Assembly: GCA_013407085.1 (NCBI GenBank)
Contig: JACCGJ010013785.1
Coordinates: 34,558-98,557, forward strand
Reading direction: 5' to 3'
Source: Atriophallophorus winterbourni
Lineage: Eukaryota; Platyhelminthes; Trematoda; Plagiorchiida; Microphallidae
DNA length: 64,000 nt
Position 1 is the stretch's first letter. Each line of letters begins with the position of its first letter. A program made the translations under genes and the position numbers. Below, in pieces: positions 23,827 to 34,655 of the stretch. A model generated the notes under the pieces. It saw only the letters and a list, made by a program, of their open reading frames with translations. It did no database searches and had not been told where the DNA came from.

Positions 23827-23864
23827 CCGCCTGATGACGGGAAACAGTAAGAAACCGGTAGTGG
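23827..23864 (+). ncRNA. Hammerhead ribozyme-like motif, repeat A copy 1b
   Basis: It has the core CTGATGA, GAAA, a self-complementary stem III ACCGGT, an A at the cleavage position (23860) and stem I CCGC/GTGG with one G-U pair. Stem II (CGGG...GTAA) does not pair properly, so this copy is probably decayed. It lies 510 bp after the previous motif. Confidence 0.5.
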
Positions 23865-24143
23865 TGTTTATTGGAAGGGGATATGTGCACCATGAAAAGA
23901 AATACTTTTTATAAGTTGTTTTTGCTATCCGCCATTAATCGATGTGGGCAAGGGGTGAACATTACAAGTGCATTATGGTTTCATGCTGCGCACAGAGATG
24001 GCCTGTACTCGGCCGATCGTCGTCCATTCAGCAGCCAAGAGGTGCGTTTGCTCTTCCTAGATTTATAACGCATAGCGCCTTCCGGTCGCATTATTTCGAG
24101 CTACTGATTATCAGGATATGCTGTTCTTGCACTCAAACCAACG

Positions 24144-24145
<2 letters not shown>

Positions 24146-24193
<48 letters not shown>

Positions 24194-24202
24194 TATACTA
24201 TA

Positions 24203-24246
<44 letters not shown>
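24146..24246. repeat. (TA)n microsatellite
   Basis: About 100 bp of TA dinucleotides with a few interruptions (ATAATAT, ACTATATG). Confidence 0.95.
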
Positions 24247-24250
<4 letters not shown>

Positions 24251-24299
24251 CATTGTTGGAATCCCTTGGAAATCAGCTTTCTAAATTTACCACTGCGTG

Positions 24300-24690
24300 C
24301 GGTATTCGATAACACGAGCAAATTCGGATGTTTCGTGATTTTCCCGTATTAGATATACGCGTCAACGCTGTTAATAATCTTCAAGTCCACAAAAGGATTA
24401 ACGTCATCGGAATGATCTTATTCTTAGCCCTCGACTGGCTATATATTTCAACATCTTGTGATCAGCTACCGCAGCGTATCGCCAGATTCAATTCTGATTT
24501 TGCTCTCATTCGTGGTCAACGGTTTTTTTGTTGCACTCACGATAGCCATGTTTAAATGGACTGGAATGAGGAATTCATTAATTTTGACTGAACTGATAAA
24601 AACGACAATAATGTACCTTTTATTCAAGACTCAGAGGATACTATCAAAGAGCCCAATTACATTGGTCACACTCTAACAAGCCAACATTTG
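24300..24690 (+). other. Unrecognised open frames with hydrophobic stretches
   Basis: Two overlapping plus-strand frames (24328-24555 and 24458-24676) code hydrophobic segments (INVIGMILFLALDWLYI; SILILLSFVVNGFFVALTIAMF). They could be one membrane-protein exon broken by a frameshift, or LINE debris, since a LINE fragment follows at 24790. I do not recognise the family. Confidence 0.15.
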
Positions 24691-24789
24691 CCCAGATCAT
24701 GACTAACGTAGGTAAGTGTTTGACGGAAGCACTGACGCTTAAACTTTACGCAAAAGAGTAAGTTCTGAGCAAACCCGTCTCACATCATT

Positions 24790-25034
24790 AGGAGCTAAAT
24801 AACTCTATAAAGCAAGGAAAGACTTTGAGCATAATCAGCGCCAATATTCCTGAGTCAGAATCTACGCTCTTTCAAGCAAGGAAAAATCATGACCTTAAAA
24901 ATTGGTTCGCCACTTGCAATCGAATTGGCTTAGATTATATACACATAGCGTCGGTAACTCGGCTCGCTCGTCATCCGAAGTTCCCCAATCAAGACAAACG
25001 ACGTTTGCTTACTATCACTTTTGCCAACGAATAA
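24790..25034 (+). mobile_element. LINE ORF1 C-terminal fragment
   Basis: The frame ASVTRLARHPKFPNQDKRRLLTITFANE resembles the RNA-binding-like tail region of CR1-type ORF1 proteins. It is isolated and truncated on both sides. Confidence 0.5.
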
Positions 25035-25317
25035 GTCATGGAATATGTCCTATCGAATTCGTATTTGCTCCGAGCACAAGGTGACCCACACCACCGTATA
25101 AATGCTGACATACCTTGGTAGGAAATAACAACGAACAACGAATGGTCTGGATCAAAAAGCATCGAGGAGTATTATTCTGATCGACGTTCCAGAAAATACA
25201 AGGGCCACAGCGGTTTATGAAATAAAAGAGCACGATCGTAAACAGTGGCCATTTTTTGCCCATAGTACGGTTCCCAATAATCTGTAGTCGTCGACACATA
25301 CCGAATACCTTGTTCAA

Positions 25318-25880
25318 AAACATTCGTCTAATTTCGTTTTAAATTCATGCAAGCTAGTGGAGTGAGCAACGGTTGATAGTAAACTGTTCCAAGTAAAACA
25401 GACACGGACAGAGTTAAAATACTTTCTACAGTTCAGTCGGGAATAGAGTACCACCAGCACATATTCATGGCTCCGATAATTTCTGGTATCCCTTCGCTTG
25501 AATAAATCCTGTAAGGGATGGTTCGGAGTATGGAATGTTTTGTAAATTAAGATAAGGTCTCCTCTGATTCGTCGATAGGGAAAGTCTAACAGATTCAGTT
25601 CAGCTATCCTTTCATTATATGGTTTGTTTTGGATGCTCAGAACAAGTTTTATTGAGGAGTGATAGATTCACCACATTAGTAGCACATCCCTCTTGCGCCA
25701 CGGATACCATGACCGCACACCGTATTCCATGACTGGTCTCAAGAATGTATTCATGATCCTTGAGAATATCTTGGGCGAAAATTTCCCAAATACCCGTTTG
25801 AGTAGATTTAGAACACGGGTTGTTTTGGATGGATTTCTCTTGAAGGATCTGGATTCTTATATCGAAGAGCAGTCCATATT
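25318..25880 (-). mobile_element. CR1-type LINE, C-terminal RT fragment
   Basis: The minus strand in several frames gives the post-catalytic region of a CR1-type LINE: MEYGVRSWYPW, then RGDLILIYKTFH, a block like LFKRRDTRNYRSHEY, and TWNSLLSTVAHSTSLHEFKTKLD. These align in style with the LINE B C-terminus at 57.1-57.5 kb (RGDLIETFKIM...). Stops and shifts are frequent. Confidence 0.75.
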
Positions 25881-26106
25881 CAGCCCGGTATACTGACTAC
25901 ATACGAACCAACACAAATTGAACACCTCAGCTGAATTTTGATTGCATCGTCTGTATTTTATTGGCTCTCGTCCAATGGTACATGTAAACCGATTGCTTTT
26001 TTTCGCCGTAAAATCTTGAGTCTTGATCACTTAAACTGGAACTTTTTTGTTCAAACCCATTTTATTGCAACTTTAATATTTCGTGCCCCTTCGTTGTATT
26101 CTCTCT
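25881..26106 (+). repeat. Repeat B, copy 1
   Basis: About 226 bp matching 61180-61416 in the same orientation at roughly 80 percent by eye. Shared words include AATTTTGAT, GGTACATGTAAA, CGATTGCTTTTTT and CATTTTATTGCAA. It abuts the CR1-type fragment on its left, so it may be part of an unrecognised larger element. Confidence 0.75.
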
Positions 26107-27224
26107 GTGACTGCGCATTCATTGCATGATTAGCAATTGCCCAGTAATCCTGTACGACGCCCGTACCACCATGCTACATTGATTCGCCAATGTTGATGAG
26201 CTGCATGCAAAAACACGCTACCGTGTCACCGAAGTTTTCTTTTATATCTCTCTAGGCCTGGAAGACCTTACAGTAACTTAGCACACGCGCGTATTCTTTG
26301 AGAGTGCGACACCTTGTCTAGATCCTGGTTTGTGATTTCATACATTCGTTGATACTACCAACTCGCTGAACATCGTCGACTCCGTCTACACTTCACCGTT
26401 GTGTATTCCCTGACATGCACACTTTAGGTTAAAGCATTTTCATTCACTTTATGCCTATGGTTCTGTGTGCATGAAGGTGTAGAACTATGATGTGTCCGGG
26501 TGGCTGAAGTAGAAGCCTCGATTTATTCGAGTTGAATTTTTAAGTAATTACTTCTTGTTCGATCAAAATCGTTTGGTGTTCGTTTAATTTCCATTCATTT
26601 GTGTGTTTTCATACGGGGTCTGTATTATCTTTTGTTAATAATTTTCGAGTGGGAAGATCTCCATGTTGGTTTGATGATGGTATTGCAATTCGATCGATTC
26701 TCCGAGCCTTTGCGCTTGACAAAATGTTATACGTCTAGCTGGGTGCTCACTGAGATCGGTAAATTAATATTTTCTATTAGCGAATGTATAACTCAGGATA
26801 TGGACGAACTGGTCTCATCAATTTGCACGTAATATCATTAATCTCGTGTGATTTCGCAGGATAAATTGGATCAAAATTAACGAGCTTGCAACCGTCGTTC
26901 ACGTAATTTTATGTTCTCTAGGGTCCGTGTTTAACACCGTTGCCTTGAATCAGTCAATCAGTTCGCACTTGTGATATCGGGATTTGAGTTTACCTTCTCG
27001 CGATACGCTTAAATCAACGAGTGAAAAATATGATATTCTAGCTTAACTCAGTATCTGATGCATCCGAAAGCGATTGTTTCCTTAGAATATGGCAAGAGAA
27101 CTCGAACAACAGGCGCAAGGATAAGCAAAGGCTTTCCGTTGACCGAGCCTTCGGCCTGAAGGAGAAGAAGAAGAAAAAAAGGCTTTATTCGAGTACACGA
27201 ATTTTCAGCAATACTATTAATTTG
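26107..27224. other. No recognised feature
   Basis: About 1.1 kb without a recognisable transposon or gene. It holds only short open frames and a purine-rich GAAGAAGAAGAAAAAAAGG tract near 27160-27180. Confidence 0.4.
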
Positions 27225-27457
27225 ACCACACGTAATAAAATGTATATTTATTTAAAAAAGGCATGTCAAATAAGGATGATCCTACGTCACTTATTATACT
27301 GTCAGTTTCTTCCTCAAATCGAGAACAACTATTGTATGATCAACCAAATATCGAGCCAGGTAAGGAATAAAAGAATTGTGGAAGTTGTCAGTTCTTGCAT
27401 ACGGGACGACATGTTGACTACGCGTAGCTGGGAACGATCTGCAAGCCATAAAAACCT
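27225..27457 (-). mobile_element. LINE C, 3' end, cut off by the CsRn1-like insertion
   Basis: On the minus strand the end of a LINE RT polyprotein can be read (VVPYARTDNFHNSFIPYLARYL in one frame), followed by a short 3' tail. The rest of the same LINE begins at 32197 on the other side of the CsRn1-like element. The junction bases ACCT are duplicated at 27454-27457 and 32197-32200. Confidence 0.7.
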
Positions 27458-27816
27458 TGTAGCAACCTGTAATTTCACTTTCTTTCCAATTGTATTTTCG
27501 TTTCCCTCGATGCTTGCTTTAATCAGCAATATACTTTGGTCTGCGCGTCTCCTGGTTCTGCTATTGTTCGTGGTGCTGCACAGCTGGTTGTTCGTGAATC
27601 GAGACGGTTAACGGCAAGATTAACGTGTCACCGGATCTTCAAGCTTTACGAATTATTCGTTCCTGATTGACGTGACACAGAAGTTTTGAAGTTGAATCAA
27701 TTTGTATGTGTGTGGATAATTGCACCGGACACTAAACCGTCATTTTCCGTGAGTTCGTTCATTCGTCCTGCATTCAATATAACATTTACTGTTATAACTT
27801 GCACATATCCACTACA
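27458..27816 (+). repeat. 5' LTR of CsRn1-like element
   Basis: 359 bp. The 3' LTR of this copy lacks an internal block of about 46 bp (CTCCTGGTTCTG...) present here and in the LTR at 38306-38665. Confidence 0.92.
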
Positions 27817-27820
27817 TAAT

Positions 27821-27837
27821 TGGTGAGCCCGCTTTCC
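27821..27837 (+). promoter_or_regulatory. Putative tRNA primer-binding site
   Basis: TGGTGAGCCCGC, four bases after the 5' LTR, begins with TGG as expected for pairing with a tRNA CCA end. CsRn1-clade elements are reported to use tRNA-Trp; the match here is only partial to what I recall. Confidence 0.6.
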
Positions 27838-27883
27838 ATTTCTCGCTCAGAACTCCCATATATTTTTTTTCAATTTTGCCATA

Positions 27884-28930
27884 ATGTCTTTCGAACCTAC
27901 TGACACGTCCGATTCTCAATTGAATGTTATTGGAGGCAACACTCCAGCTTTTGACCCAGCAAACACACACATTTGGTTCATTCAGCTCGAAGAAATGTTT
28001 CGTTTTAGACGCATAACTAAACAAGAAACTATGTTTTCCTTCGTGCAATCTCAGCTGCCGTCGTATATAACGAAAGAAGTTTTAGACGTTCTTGATCCGA
28101 TGCCAGTAAATTCGCCCTACGACACCCTCAAAGCCGCTGTTCTTAAACCCATTGTGGCTTCTGACGGGGCGAGGTTAAAACAATTGCTCGCCGGGGTAGA
28201 GCTCGGGGATAGAACTCCGTCACAACTTCTACGACACATGCGTTCTCTCGTGGGTGACTCAAAGCTGGATGATTCCGTATTGCAACAACTCTGGTTGAAT
28301 TGTTTACCAGCCAGTGTTAAATCTGTCCTTGCAGTATCTGTCGATAAAGTTGGTCTAGACACTCTTGCTGAACTCGCCGACAAAATCCACGAAAATTTAG
28401 GCGGAATCAATGTCAATCAGGCAGCCAAAGCGAGTTACATATCAGAGCTAGAAACCTCCATAGCAACGTTGACCAAAGAGCTCTCATCATTACAGCTCAC
28501 AATCTCTAACATGGAGCGTTCTAAAAACTCCCGATCCTTACTTCGCCATCGATCCAGAAGTAGAAGTCGCTCTCGTCCTCGCAATACCAACTGGTTTTGC
28601 TATTACCATCGCCGTTTCGGAGACGCCGCGCGTAACTGCCGTCCAGTTTGTGAACACCCTAACGCACTCAGCCACAAAGTCGGGAAACCAGCTTGCCAGT
28701 CAGTAATGGCGACGGCTGCTCCTGGAAAACCCACCAGTCGCCTCCTGTATATATATGATGCGTCGAATAAACTTAATTTTCTCGTGGACACTGGTGCCAA
28801 AGTTAGCGTTATACCGCGTAGCTGCAAAAAACGTGACTTACGTCCATCAGGCATCACACTGCAGGCGGCTAACGAATCGAAAATTTTGACCTACTGTGAG
28901 AAACGTTTTAAACTCGATCGCGGACTTTGA
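27884..28930 (+). pseudogene. Gag-protease of CsRn1-like element
   Basis: A frame of 348 codons begins MSFEPTDTSDS. It has a Gag body to about residue 215 with a coiled-coil-like stretch near residues 185-210, then an arginine/serine-rich stretch (RHRSRSRSRSRPR), a CHCC finger at about residues 244-262, and retropepsin LVDTGAKVSVIP near residue 300. A frameshift near 28890-28925 ends the frame at 28930. The rest of protease and the RT continue in another frame from about 28940. Confidence 0.88.
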
Positions 28931-28951
28931 TGTGAATTCCCTTTCGTCTTC

Positions 28952-30214
28952 TTGATAGCCGATGTTCAGAGACCTATCATCGGTATCGATTTTTTGACGA
29001 AATACGGTCTCGTAGTCGATCTCCGACACCGACGGCTACATGAAAATACTACGTCATTGAACGTGTCCGGTAAACTATGTTCCATCATCTCACCCAGTCC
29101 TCGCATATTCGTGCCGAACAGTGCTACATACAGCGACATCCTGCGTGAATTCTCGAACTTGACACGCGTATCGCCATACTCGGAGACTCCCACCCACGAT
29201 GTTCAACATCACATCGTTACTAAAGGGCCTCCGGTTTTTGCCAAAGCTCAAAGGCTGCCACCAGAGAAACTTAAAGCAGCAAAATGCGAGTTCGAACATA
29301 TGGCCGCATTGGGCATAATTAGACCGTCAACCAGTCCGTGGGCATCGCCGTTACATATGGTCGCCAAGAAGAACGGCGATTGGAGACCTTGCGAAGATTA
29401 TCGTGCGTTGAATAGCGTTACCCAACCCGACCGCTACCTTATTCCGCACATACATGATTTCTCACTTATCCTTCACGGAAAATCAGTTTTCTCTAAACTG
29501 GATCTCGTACGTGCATACCATCAGATCCCCGTGGCCCCCGACGATATTGCTAAGACTGATGTAATTACGCCATTTGGTCTTTTCGAATTCCTTCGCATAC
29601 CCTTCGGTTTGCGCAACGCAGCACAGTCTTTTCAACGGTTCATGGATCAGATTCTTCGTGGTCTTGATTTCGTCTTGGTGTATATCGACGACGTATTAGT
29701 AGCTAGCTCATCACACGAGGAGCATGTACGACACCTCCGTGAAGTCTTCCGACGCTTCGCTCAATACGGCGTTACTATCAATCCCGACAAATGCGTTTTT
29801 GGCCAGTCGACCATTGATTTTCTCGGCCATAGGATTGACAGTAATGAAATAAGCCCACTGCCCGAAAAGACACGGTCCATACTCGAACACGCAATGCCAC
29901 AATCAATCAGAAGCTTACGCCGTTTCATAGGCGTCGTTAACTACTATGGACGATTTATCCCCAACGCCGCAAAAATAATTCAACCGCTAACTGACATGCT
30001 CAAAGGAAATCCCAGAACGTTGACGATTACAATCGCTGCAGAATCCGCATTCGTCAAGGTTAAAAAACTTTCGAGCAATGCTTCCGCTCTGAGTCACTTA
30101 AAAACCGACGACAACGCACATTTGGTCCCGAAAACCGACGCATCACAAGTCGCAGTCGGAGCCGTACTGCAGCAAGAAGTAAGCGGAGAGATACAACCAC
30201 TGTCCTTTTTCTAA
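28952..30214 (+). pseudogene. Reverse transcriptase of CsRn1-like element
   Basis: 420 codons cover the end of protease ([12 protein letters not shown]), the RT core with [49 protein letters not shown] and the catalytic YIDD ([11 protein letters not shown]), the thumb ([16 protein letters not shown]) and the first RNase H block ([13 protein letters not shown]). It ends at a stop at 30212-30214 within the RNase H. The frame then shifts by one base before 30325. The catalytic residues visible are intact. Confidence 0.88.
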
Positions 30215-30324
30215 CGGAAGTTACAACCAGCCCAGACTAGGTATATCACTTTGGACGCGAACTTCTCGCCATTTACCTAGCTATTAAACACTTCCGTCAC
30301 CTACTCGAGGGACGCACCTTTACT

Positions 30325-31833
30325 GTGTTCACTGATCACAAGCCAATTGTTTATGCGTTCCGTTCTCCGACTGACCGAAACTCTCCAAGAGAAATTCGTC
30401 GACTTGACTTCATCGCGCAGTTCACTACAGATATTGGACACATCGATGGTGACCGCAACATAGTCGCTGATGCCTTATCGCGTAGCACTATCCAACAGAT
30501 AAGCAACTCAGTACTCGATATCAGAGAACTGGCCAGTCATCAGGAAAGCAACTCTGAATTTTCCGAAATTGTCGCAAATAAGTCACTCAAATTTGCCCTT
30601 TTGCCGCCTCTTGATTGCGACGCCAAGATCCACTGTGACATATTGACCGGCAAGCCGAGACCTTTCGTCCCGCAAACACATCGCCGGAAGATCTTCGATC
30701 ACTTTCACGGATTGTCACATCCGAGTATTCGTTCCACTGTAAAAATCATAACAGAACGATTAATTTGGCGAAATTTGCAACGTGAAATCCGTCATTGGGC
30801 CAAACACTGTGTAGCTTGCCAACGCAGCAAAATTCATCGACATATCCGTGCCCCTTCCAACACATTCCCTGTACCCGACGGTCGATTCAAGCATATCCAC
30901 CTGGATATTGTTGGTCCTTTACCCGTTTCCCGAACGTATAGCTATATCTTGACATGCGTTGATAGATACACTCGCTGGCCTATAGCTGTCCCAGTTCGTG
31001 ACACCTTCACAGATACCATCGCACGACCATTCGTCGATTCATGGATATCCATTTTTGGTGTACCCGCTACTATTACCACCGACAGAGGATCGCAATTCAC
31101 AAGCGCTTTGTTCCGTGAAGTAAACCGTTAACTAGGATGTGATCATGTGCGTACTACTGCATATCATCCTACAGCCAACGGTCTAGTCGAACGTTTTCAT
31201 CGTCAATTGAAAGCTGCTATTACCGCTTGTTCTGGAACAGAGTGGTTTGAATGTCTTCCCATCATACTTCTCGGTATTAGAAACACCGTAAAAGAAGACA
31301 TCGGTTGTTGCCCCTCAGAATTGGTATTTGGTACAACACTGAGACTGCCTGACGAAATGATACTGGATACCCACACGAATGGTGAAATCGACCCAGGTTC
31401 TTACTGCTCGAGACTCAGGAAACACTTTCAGGCCATCAAACCAGTACCGACCCACGTCGCTGACCGCCCTTCATTCATCCACAACGAACTCAAAAATTGC
31501 CCCTATGTCTTCGTTCGAGTTAATGCTGTCAGAAAGCCATTACAAACCCCGTACGGAGGACCATTTAAAGTAATCGACCGCAGACCCAAATATTTCGTTT
31601 TGTTACGCAACGGCGTTGAAGACGCAGTCAGCATAGATCGCTTAAAACCTGTATACATCGAGGAAAAACCGTCACAAGGAGCTACCCCTGCGACCCCATC
31701 TACACAACCTATGAATAACAATGACGTTACATCCAAGCGACCATCAACTATCCTGTCTATCCCTTCATCTCGTCAAGCACGTTCCGGCTGTAGAGGGAGG
31801 TTCCCCGCAAGACTGGTTGAATACATAACATAG
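30325..31833 (+). pseudogene. RNase H end and integrase of CsRn1-like element
   Basis: The end of RNase H (FTDHKPIVYAF, GDRNIVADALSR) is followed by integrase. The integrase zinc-binding region has HFHGLSHPSIRST and CVACQRSKIH. The DDE core is LDIVGPLP, ITTDRGSQF and NGLVERFHR, and the C-terminal region has [12 protein letters not shown] single in-frame TAA at 31129-31131 interrupts it between the second Asp and the Glu. The tail ends at TAG 31831-31833, 50 bases before the 3' LTR. Confidence 0.88.
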
Positions 31834-31883
31834 ACGGTGTATCGAGCGTTCATCCGTCGACTCACGCTATAGGAATGGGGTTC

Positions 31884-32196
31884 TGTAGCAACCTGTAATT
31901 TCACTTTCTTTCCAATTGTATTTTCGTTTCCCTCGATGCTTGCTTTATTCAACAATATACTTTGGTCTGCGCGTGAATCGAGACGGTTAACGGCGAAAAT
32001 TAACGTGTCACCGGATCTTCAAGCTTTACGAATTATTTGTTCCTGATTGACGTGAAACAGGAGTTTTGGAGTGGAATCAATTTGTATGTGTGTGGATAAT
32101 TGCACCGGACACTAAACCGTCACTTTCCGAGAGTTCGTCCATTCGTCCTGCATTCAATATAACATTTACTGTTATAACTTGCACATATCCACTACA
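31884..32196 (+). repeat. 3' LTR of CsRn1-like element
   Basis: 313 bp, with a 46-bp internal deletion relative to the 5' LTR. It is followed by the ACCT duplication and LINE C sequence. Confidence 0.92.
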
Positions 32197-33238
32197 ACCT
32201 CATGCAGTGGGTGTGCATTATCAGACGATATAACTCTGACCAATCTGTCACATTCACGAAAGTGGCGTTCGAAGATAATTTCACGAATTAGCTCGGTAGA
32301 GGAAGAGCTTAATCTTGAAATTAATTTGATTCCTCTTTTGATCATCAAAAATCCTTTTCAAAAAGACCAGGAAAAATTATAGGGGATGCGTAGATTAAAA
32401 TGAAAACAATGCAGAAAAAACGACACATCTAACTACATCAGGAGGAACAGCTAGAGAACGCAGACCTAAGTCGTAAAATGATAACCTTCTAACCTTCCAG
32501 TACTGTGCAGTCACATGATCGGTCAAATTGAGACTTCGTGATAAAATGACGCCAAGATATTTAAAACATGCGCTTCTGCTGAAGTTTGAGCCATGAAAGG
32601 AAATCGTGGGAATTCCTTGAAGCAGAGTTTGACGACGCTGACCAGCCAAGTTTGAAAATATTACTTCTTTGCATTTTTGAGGATTTAAAGATAAGCCGAG
32701 TAAGGATGACCACTGACCAATGTTATTGATAACAAATTCAGATGTAGGAGAGTCAGCACGTCTACGGTGGTCAAAAACAACAGCAATGTCATAAGCATAC
32801 TTTAGAATAATAGTGGAATGAAAGCAAGGAAGATCAGAAATGTAGATAGAAAATAAGAAGGGGAAAAGTATTGCGCCTTGTAGAACACCGCGAGAAATCG
32901 CTACAGAATTGGAAACTTTACCATTCACTGCAGTATACTGCACGCAGGCCTTGAAATAGGACGCTATCCGGTGAAGTAGGTTCAGCGGTACACCACAATC
33001 ATGACGTTTTCCGAGCAAAGAACTTCTGATAACACTGTTGAAAGCGTTGGTGTAATCAAGAAAACAAACCTGCACCGCTTTTGATTTCGAATTTAATGAC
33101 TGGGTTACATGGTCAGCTAGCAACGCGAGTGCGTCTACCGTCGAACGATTTTTGCGGTACGAGAACTGAGGCGAATCTTCTACCTGGCAACTCGAAACAA
33201 CTCGTCGTAGCACTATTTTTTCCAGTACTATGAGTAGC
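32197..33238 (-). pseudogene. LINE C reverse transcriptase fragment (copy 1)
   Basis: On the minus strand the frame 33230-32395 shows LINE RT blocks: IVLRRVVSS, SYRKNRSTVDALALLA, VCFLDYTNAFNSV, GVLQGAILFPFLFSIYI and NPQKCKEVIFSN. The catalytic block reads LKYAYDIAVV where YADD is expected, so one catalytic Asp is replaced by Tyr. Sequence continues through the thumb to 32197, where the CsRn1-like element cuts it. Its 5' side is cut by the gag-only LTR element at 33239. Confidence 0.85.
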
Positions 33239-33434
33239 AGTGATGAATTGTATTGTATTGAATAACCAACCCAAGAATGTATGTGTGAACAAACGACGCT
33301 CACTCGAATTACAATATGCATTGAATAATGTATGTTTTACAACGAGAACTTGAATAACAGTATTATTGATTATTGTTGAATGAATGATGATGAATGATTG
33401 AGTATTATTGATCGTTAATCGAACATTCACCACA
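33239..33434 (-). repeat. 3' LTR of gag-only element
   Basis: 196 bp; matches 34656-34856 with several differences. Its terminal CACA has decayed to CACT here (plus strand AGTGATG). Confidence 0.88.
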
Positions 33435-33828
33435 ACCACCGCAGTTTGCGAATTATCCTGTATTTTTATAATCCCGGTACAGCTTGTTCAACGAACGTTC
33501 TGATCTCCACGGGGGTTCCAGCGCACCCGAAACATCATATAGAGTTGCCAACAATTTTATCGCTTTTTCAATGGCAGTAATCGAAAGTGCCAGTAAGGCT
33601 TTTCCTCTAGTGGTTTTGAAAAGTACATTATCTGACGATCGTTCAGATGAGCTAGAAGGCAGTGCTGAATTCGCTTGATAAGATGAGTTCGGTGATTTAT
33701 TTGAAATGGTATCTGATGAATTCTGAAGTTTGCTAACTTTGAAGCCACTTTCTTGGTAATAAAAAAATAGATTTTCCGTTTAAATCAATGATACGGGCGG
33801 ATGTGGACGTGTTTACAGAAGTAGTGCT

Positions 33829-34629
33829 TCAGTCGGTTGATAGGGAAGTCAAGTTTTCATCATCACACAACAACGTTTTAGCACGAGCAATGGCACTGTT
33901 AGAAATCGGTCGAACTGTATTTCCAGATGCAGTTTGAATATCCAGAGTAACTGGAGTGTTCTTCATACTATGATAGGATGTATGAAAGTCAACGTTTCTT
34001 TTTCCGCCCAGCGGCATAGTTAAGGTATCATCATCATTTGTCTGCATCAGAGCCTTGGCTTTTTCACGTTTATGTATATTGAACATGACGGAATTTTCTG
34101 CTGGCGACAAATCTGTTGTTGCCACACGCACATATTCATACTGTTCACAGTGAGCTCGAACATCTTTAAAAGAGGGTTTTAGCAGCTTCAAGAGTTCGTT
34201 CTGCAAAACACTGTCATGTATTCCAGCAATTAGGCGATCTTTCAATTGCATTTCTAACAATTCACCGGAGTTGCATTTCGCTGCCTGAATTAACAATTGT
34301 AGAATAAAATCGCGAATTCCTTGATTGGACTGACGCACCATGGAATGAAATTTTGGACGTTCGGTTGGTTCGAAATGTACAGGTTTCAGGTATTGCATTA
34401 AAAGCGCCTTCAGCGTTTCGTATGGAAGGAAAATTGGTGTATCCGGATAAGCCAATTTTTTTAATAACGTATAAGCAGATTTTCCGATTGAATTTAGAAA
34501 ATAAACATACTTTTTATCATTTTTTGCTTTCGGCCGTGTCATACACCAAATTTCGAATTTTTCAAAATAGTTTTCCATTCCTCGAGCATTTGCATTTATA
34601 TCGAGAGGTTCCAAAATTGAATTCCCCAT
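33829..34629 (-). CDS. Gag ORF of the gag-only LTR element
   Basis: 266 codons starting MGNSILEPLDINANARGMENYFEKFEIW, 26 bases after the 5' LTR. It aligns along its first 190 residues with Gag of the RT-less element: the shared pattern is LEPL, FE.W, LLK.L.YP, LPF/Y..LK.LL, F..TERAKF-like, REFIL-like, CN/ESGELLE, DRLIAGI and CEQ. No zinc knuckle is visible; the C-terminus is unrelated to the protease. The frame is intact. It may be a packaging-competent remnant or chance survival. Confidence 0.7.
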   Translation of the reverse strand: MGNSILEPLDINANARGMENYFEKFEIWCMTRPKAKNDKKYVYFLNSIGKSAYTLLKKLAYPDTPIFLPYETLKALLMQYLKPVHFEPTERPKFHSMVRQSNQGIRDFILQLLIQAAKCNSGELLEMQLKDRLIAGIHDSVLQNELLKLLKPSFKDVRAHCEQYEYVRVATTDLSPAENSVMFNIHKREKAKALMQTNDDDTLTMPLGGKRNVDFHTSYHSMKNTPVTLDIQTASGNTVRPISNSAIARAKTLLCDDENLTSLSTD

Positions 34630-34655
34630 GGAGAATTGCTGTTCGCGACGCCAAA

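Larger units (their letters stand above)
22848..23890 (+). repeat. Repeat A, copy 1 (two tandem units)
   Basis: A dispersed repeat also found at 35647-36089 and 41448-42388. It contains a lead-in of about 260 bp, a long inverted repeat (23110-23265), a hammerhead-like motif, a spacer, then a second partial inverted repeat (from 23683) and a second hammerhead-like motif. The common words recur about 490-510 bp apart, so the element looks like a tandem of roughly 0.5-kb units. It has no coding capacity that I recognise. Organisation and ribozymes recall the tandem non-coding parts of Penelope-like elements, retrozymes or the schistosome alpha repeats; which of these it is cannot be settled here. 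Confidence 0.75.
27458..32196 (+). mobile_element. CsRn1-like Ty3/gypsy LTR retrotransposon
   Basis: A 4.7-kb element has LTRs 27458-27816 and 31884-32196 (TGTAGC...CTACA), a 4-bp target duplication ACCT, a primer-binding site at 27821 and a purine-rich tract before the 3' LTR. The order is Gag, protease, RT, RNase H, integrase. Gag carries a CHCC finger (FCYYHRRFGDAARNC...C) instead of CCHC knuckles, the described hallmark of the Clonorchis CsRn1 clade. The coding region is broken by at least two frameshifts and one stop, so this copy is not autonomous. Confidence 0.9.

Noticed and set aside
23942..24187. Open frame ending in alternating Tyr-Ile
   Set aside because: It is a translation of the TA microsatellite.
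25036..25323. 95-codon minus-strand frame next to LINE debris
   Set aside because: No recognisable motif, no splice signals, and no match to the adjacent LINE frame.
33484..33678. Short plus-strand frame between the gag-only LTR and Gag
   Set aside because: Antisense to the element, short, and without a motif.
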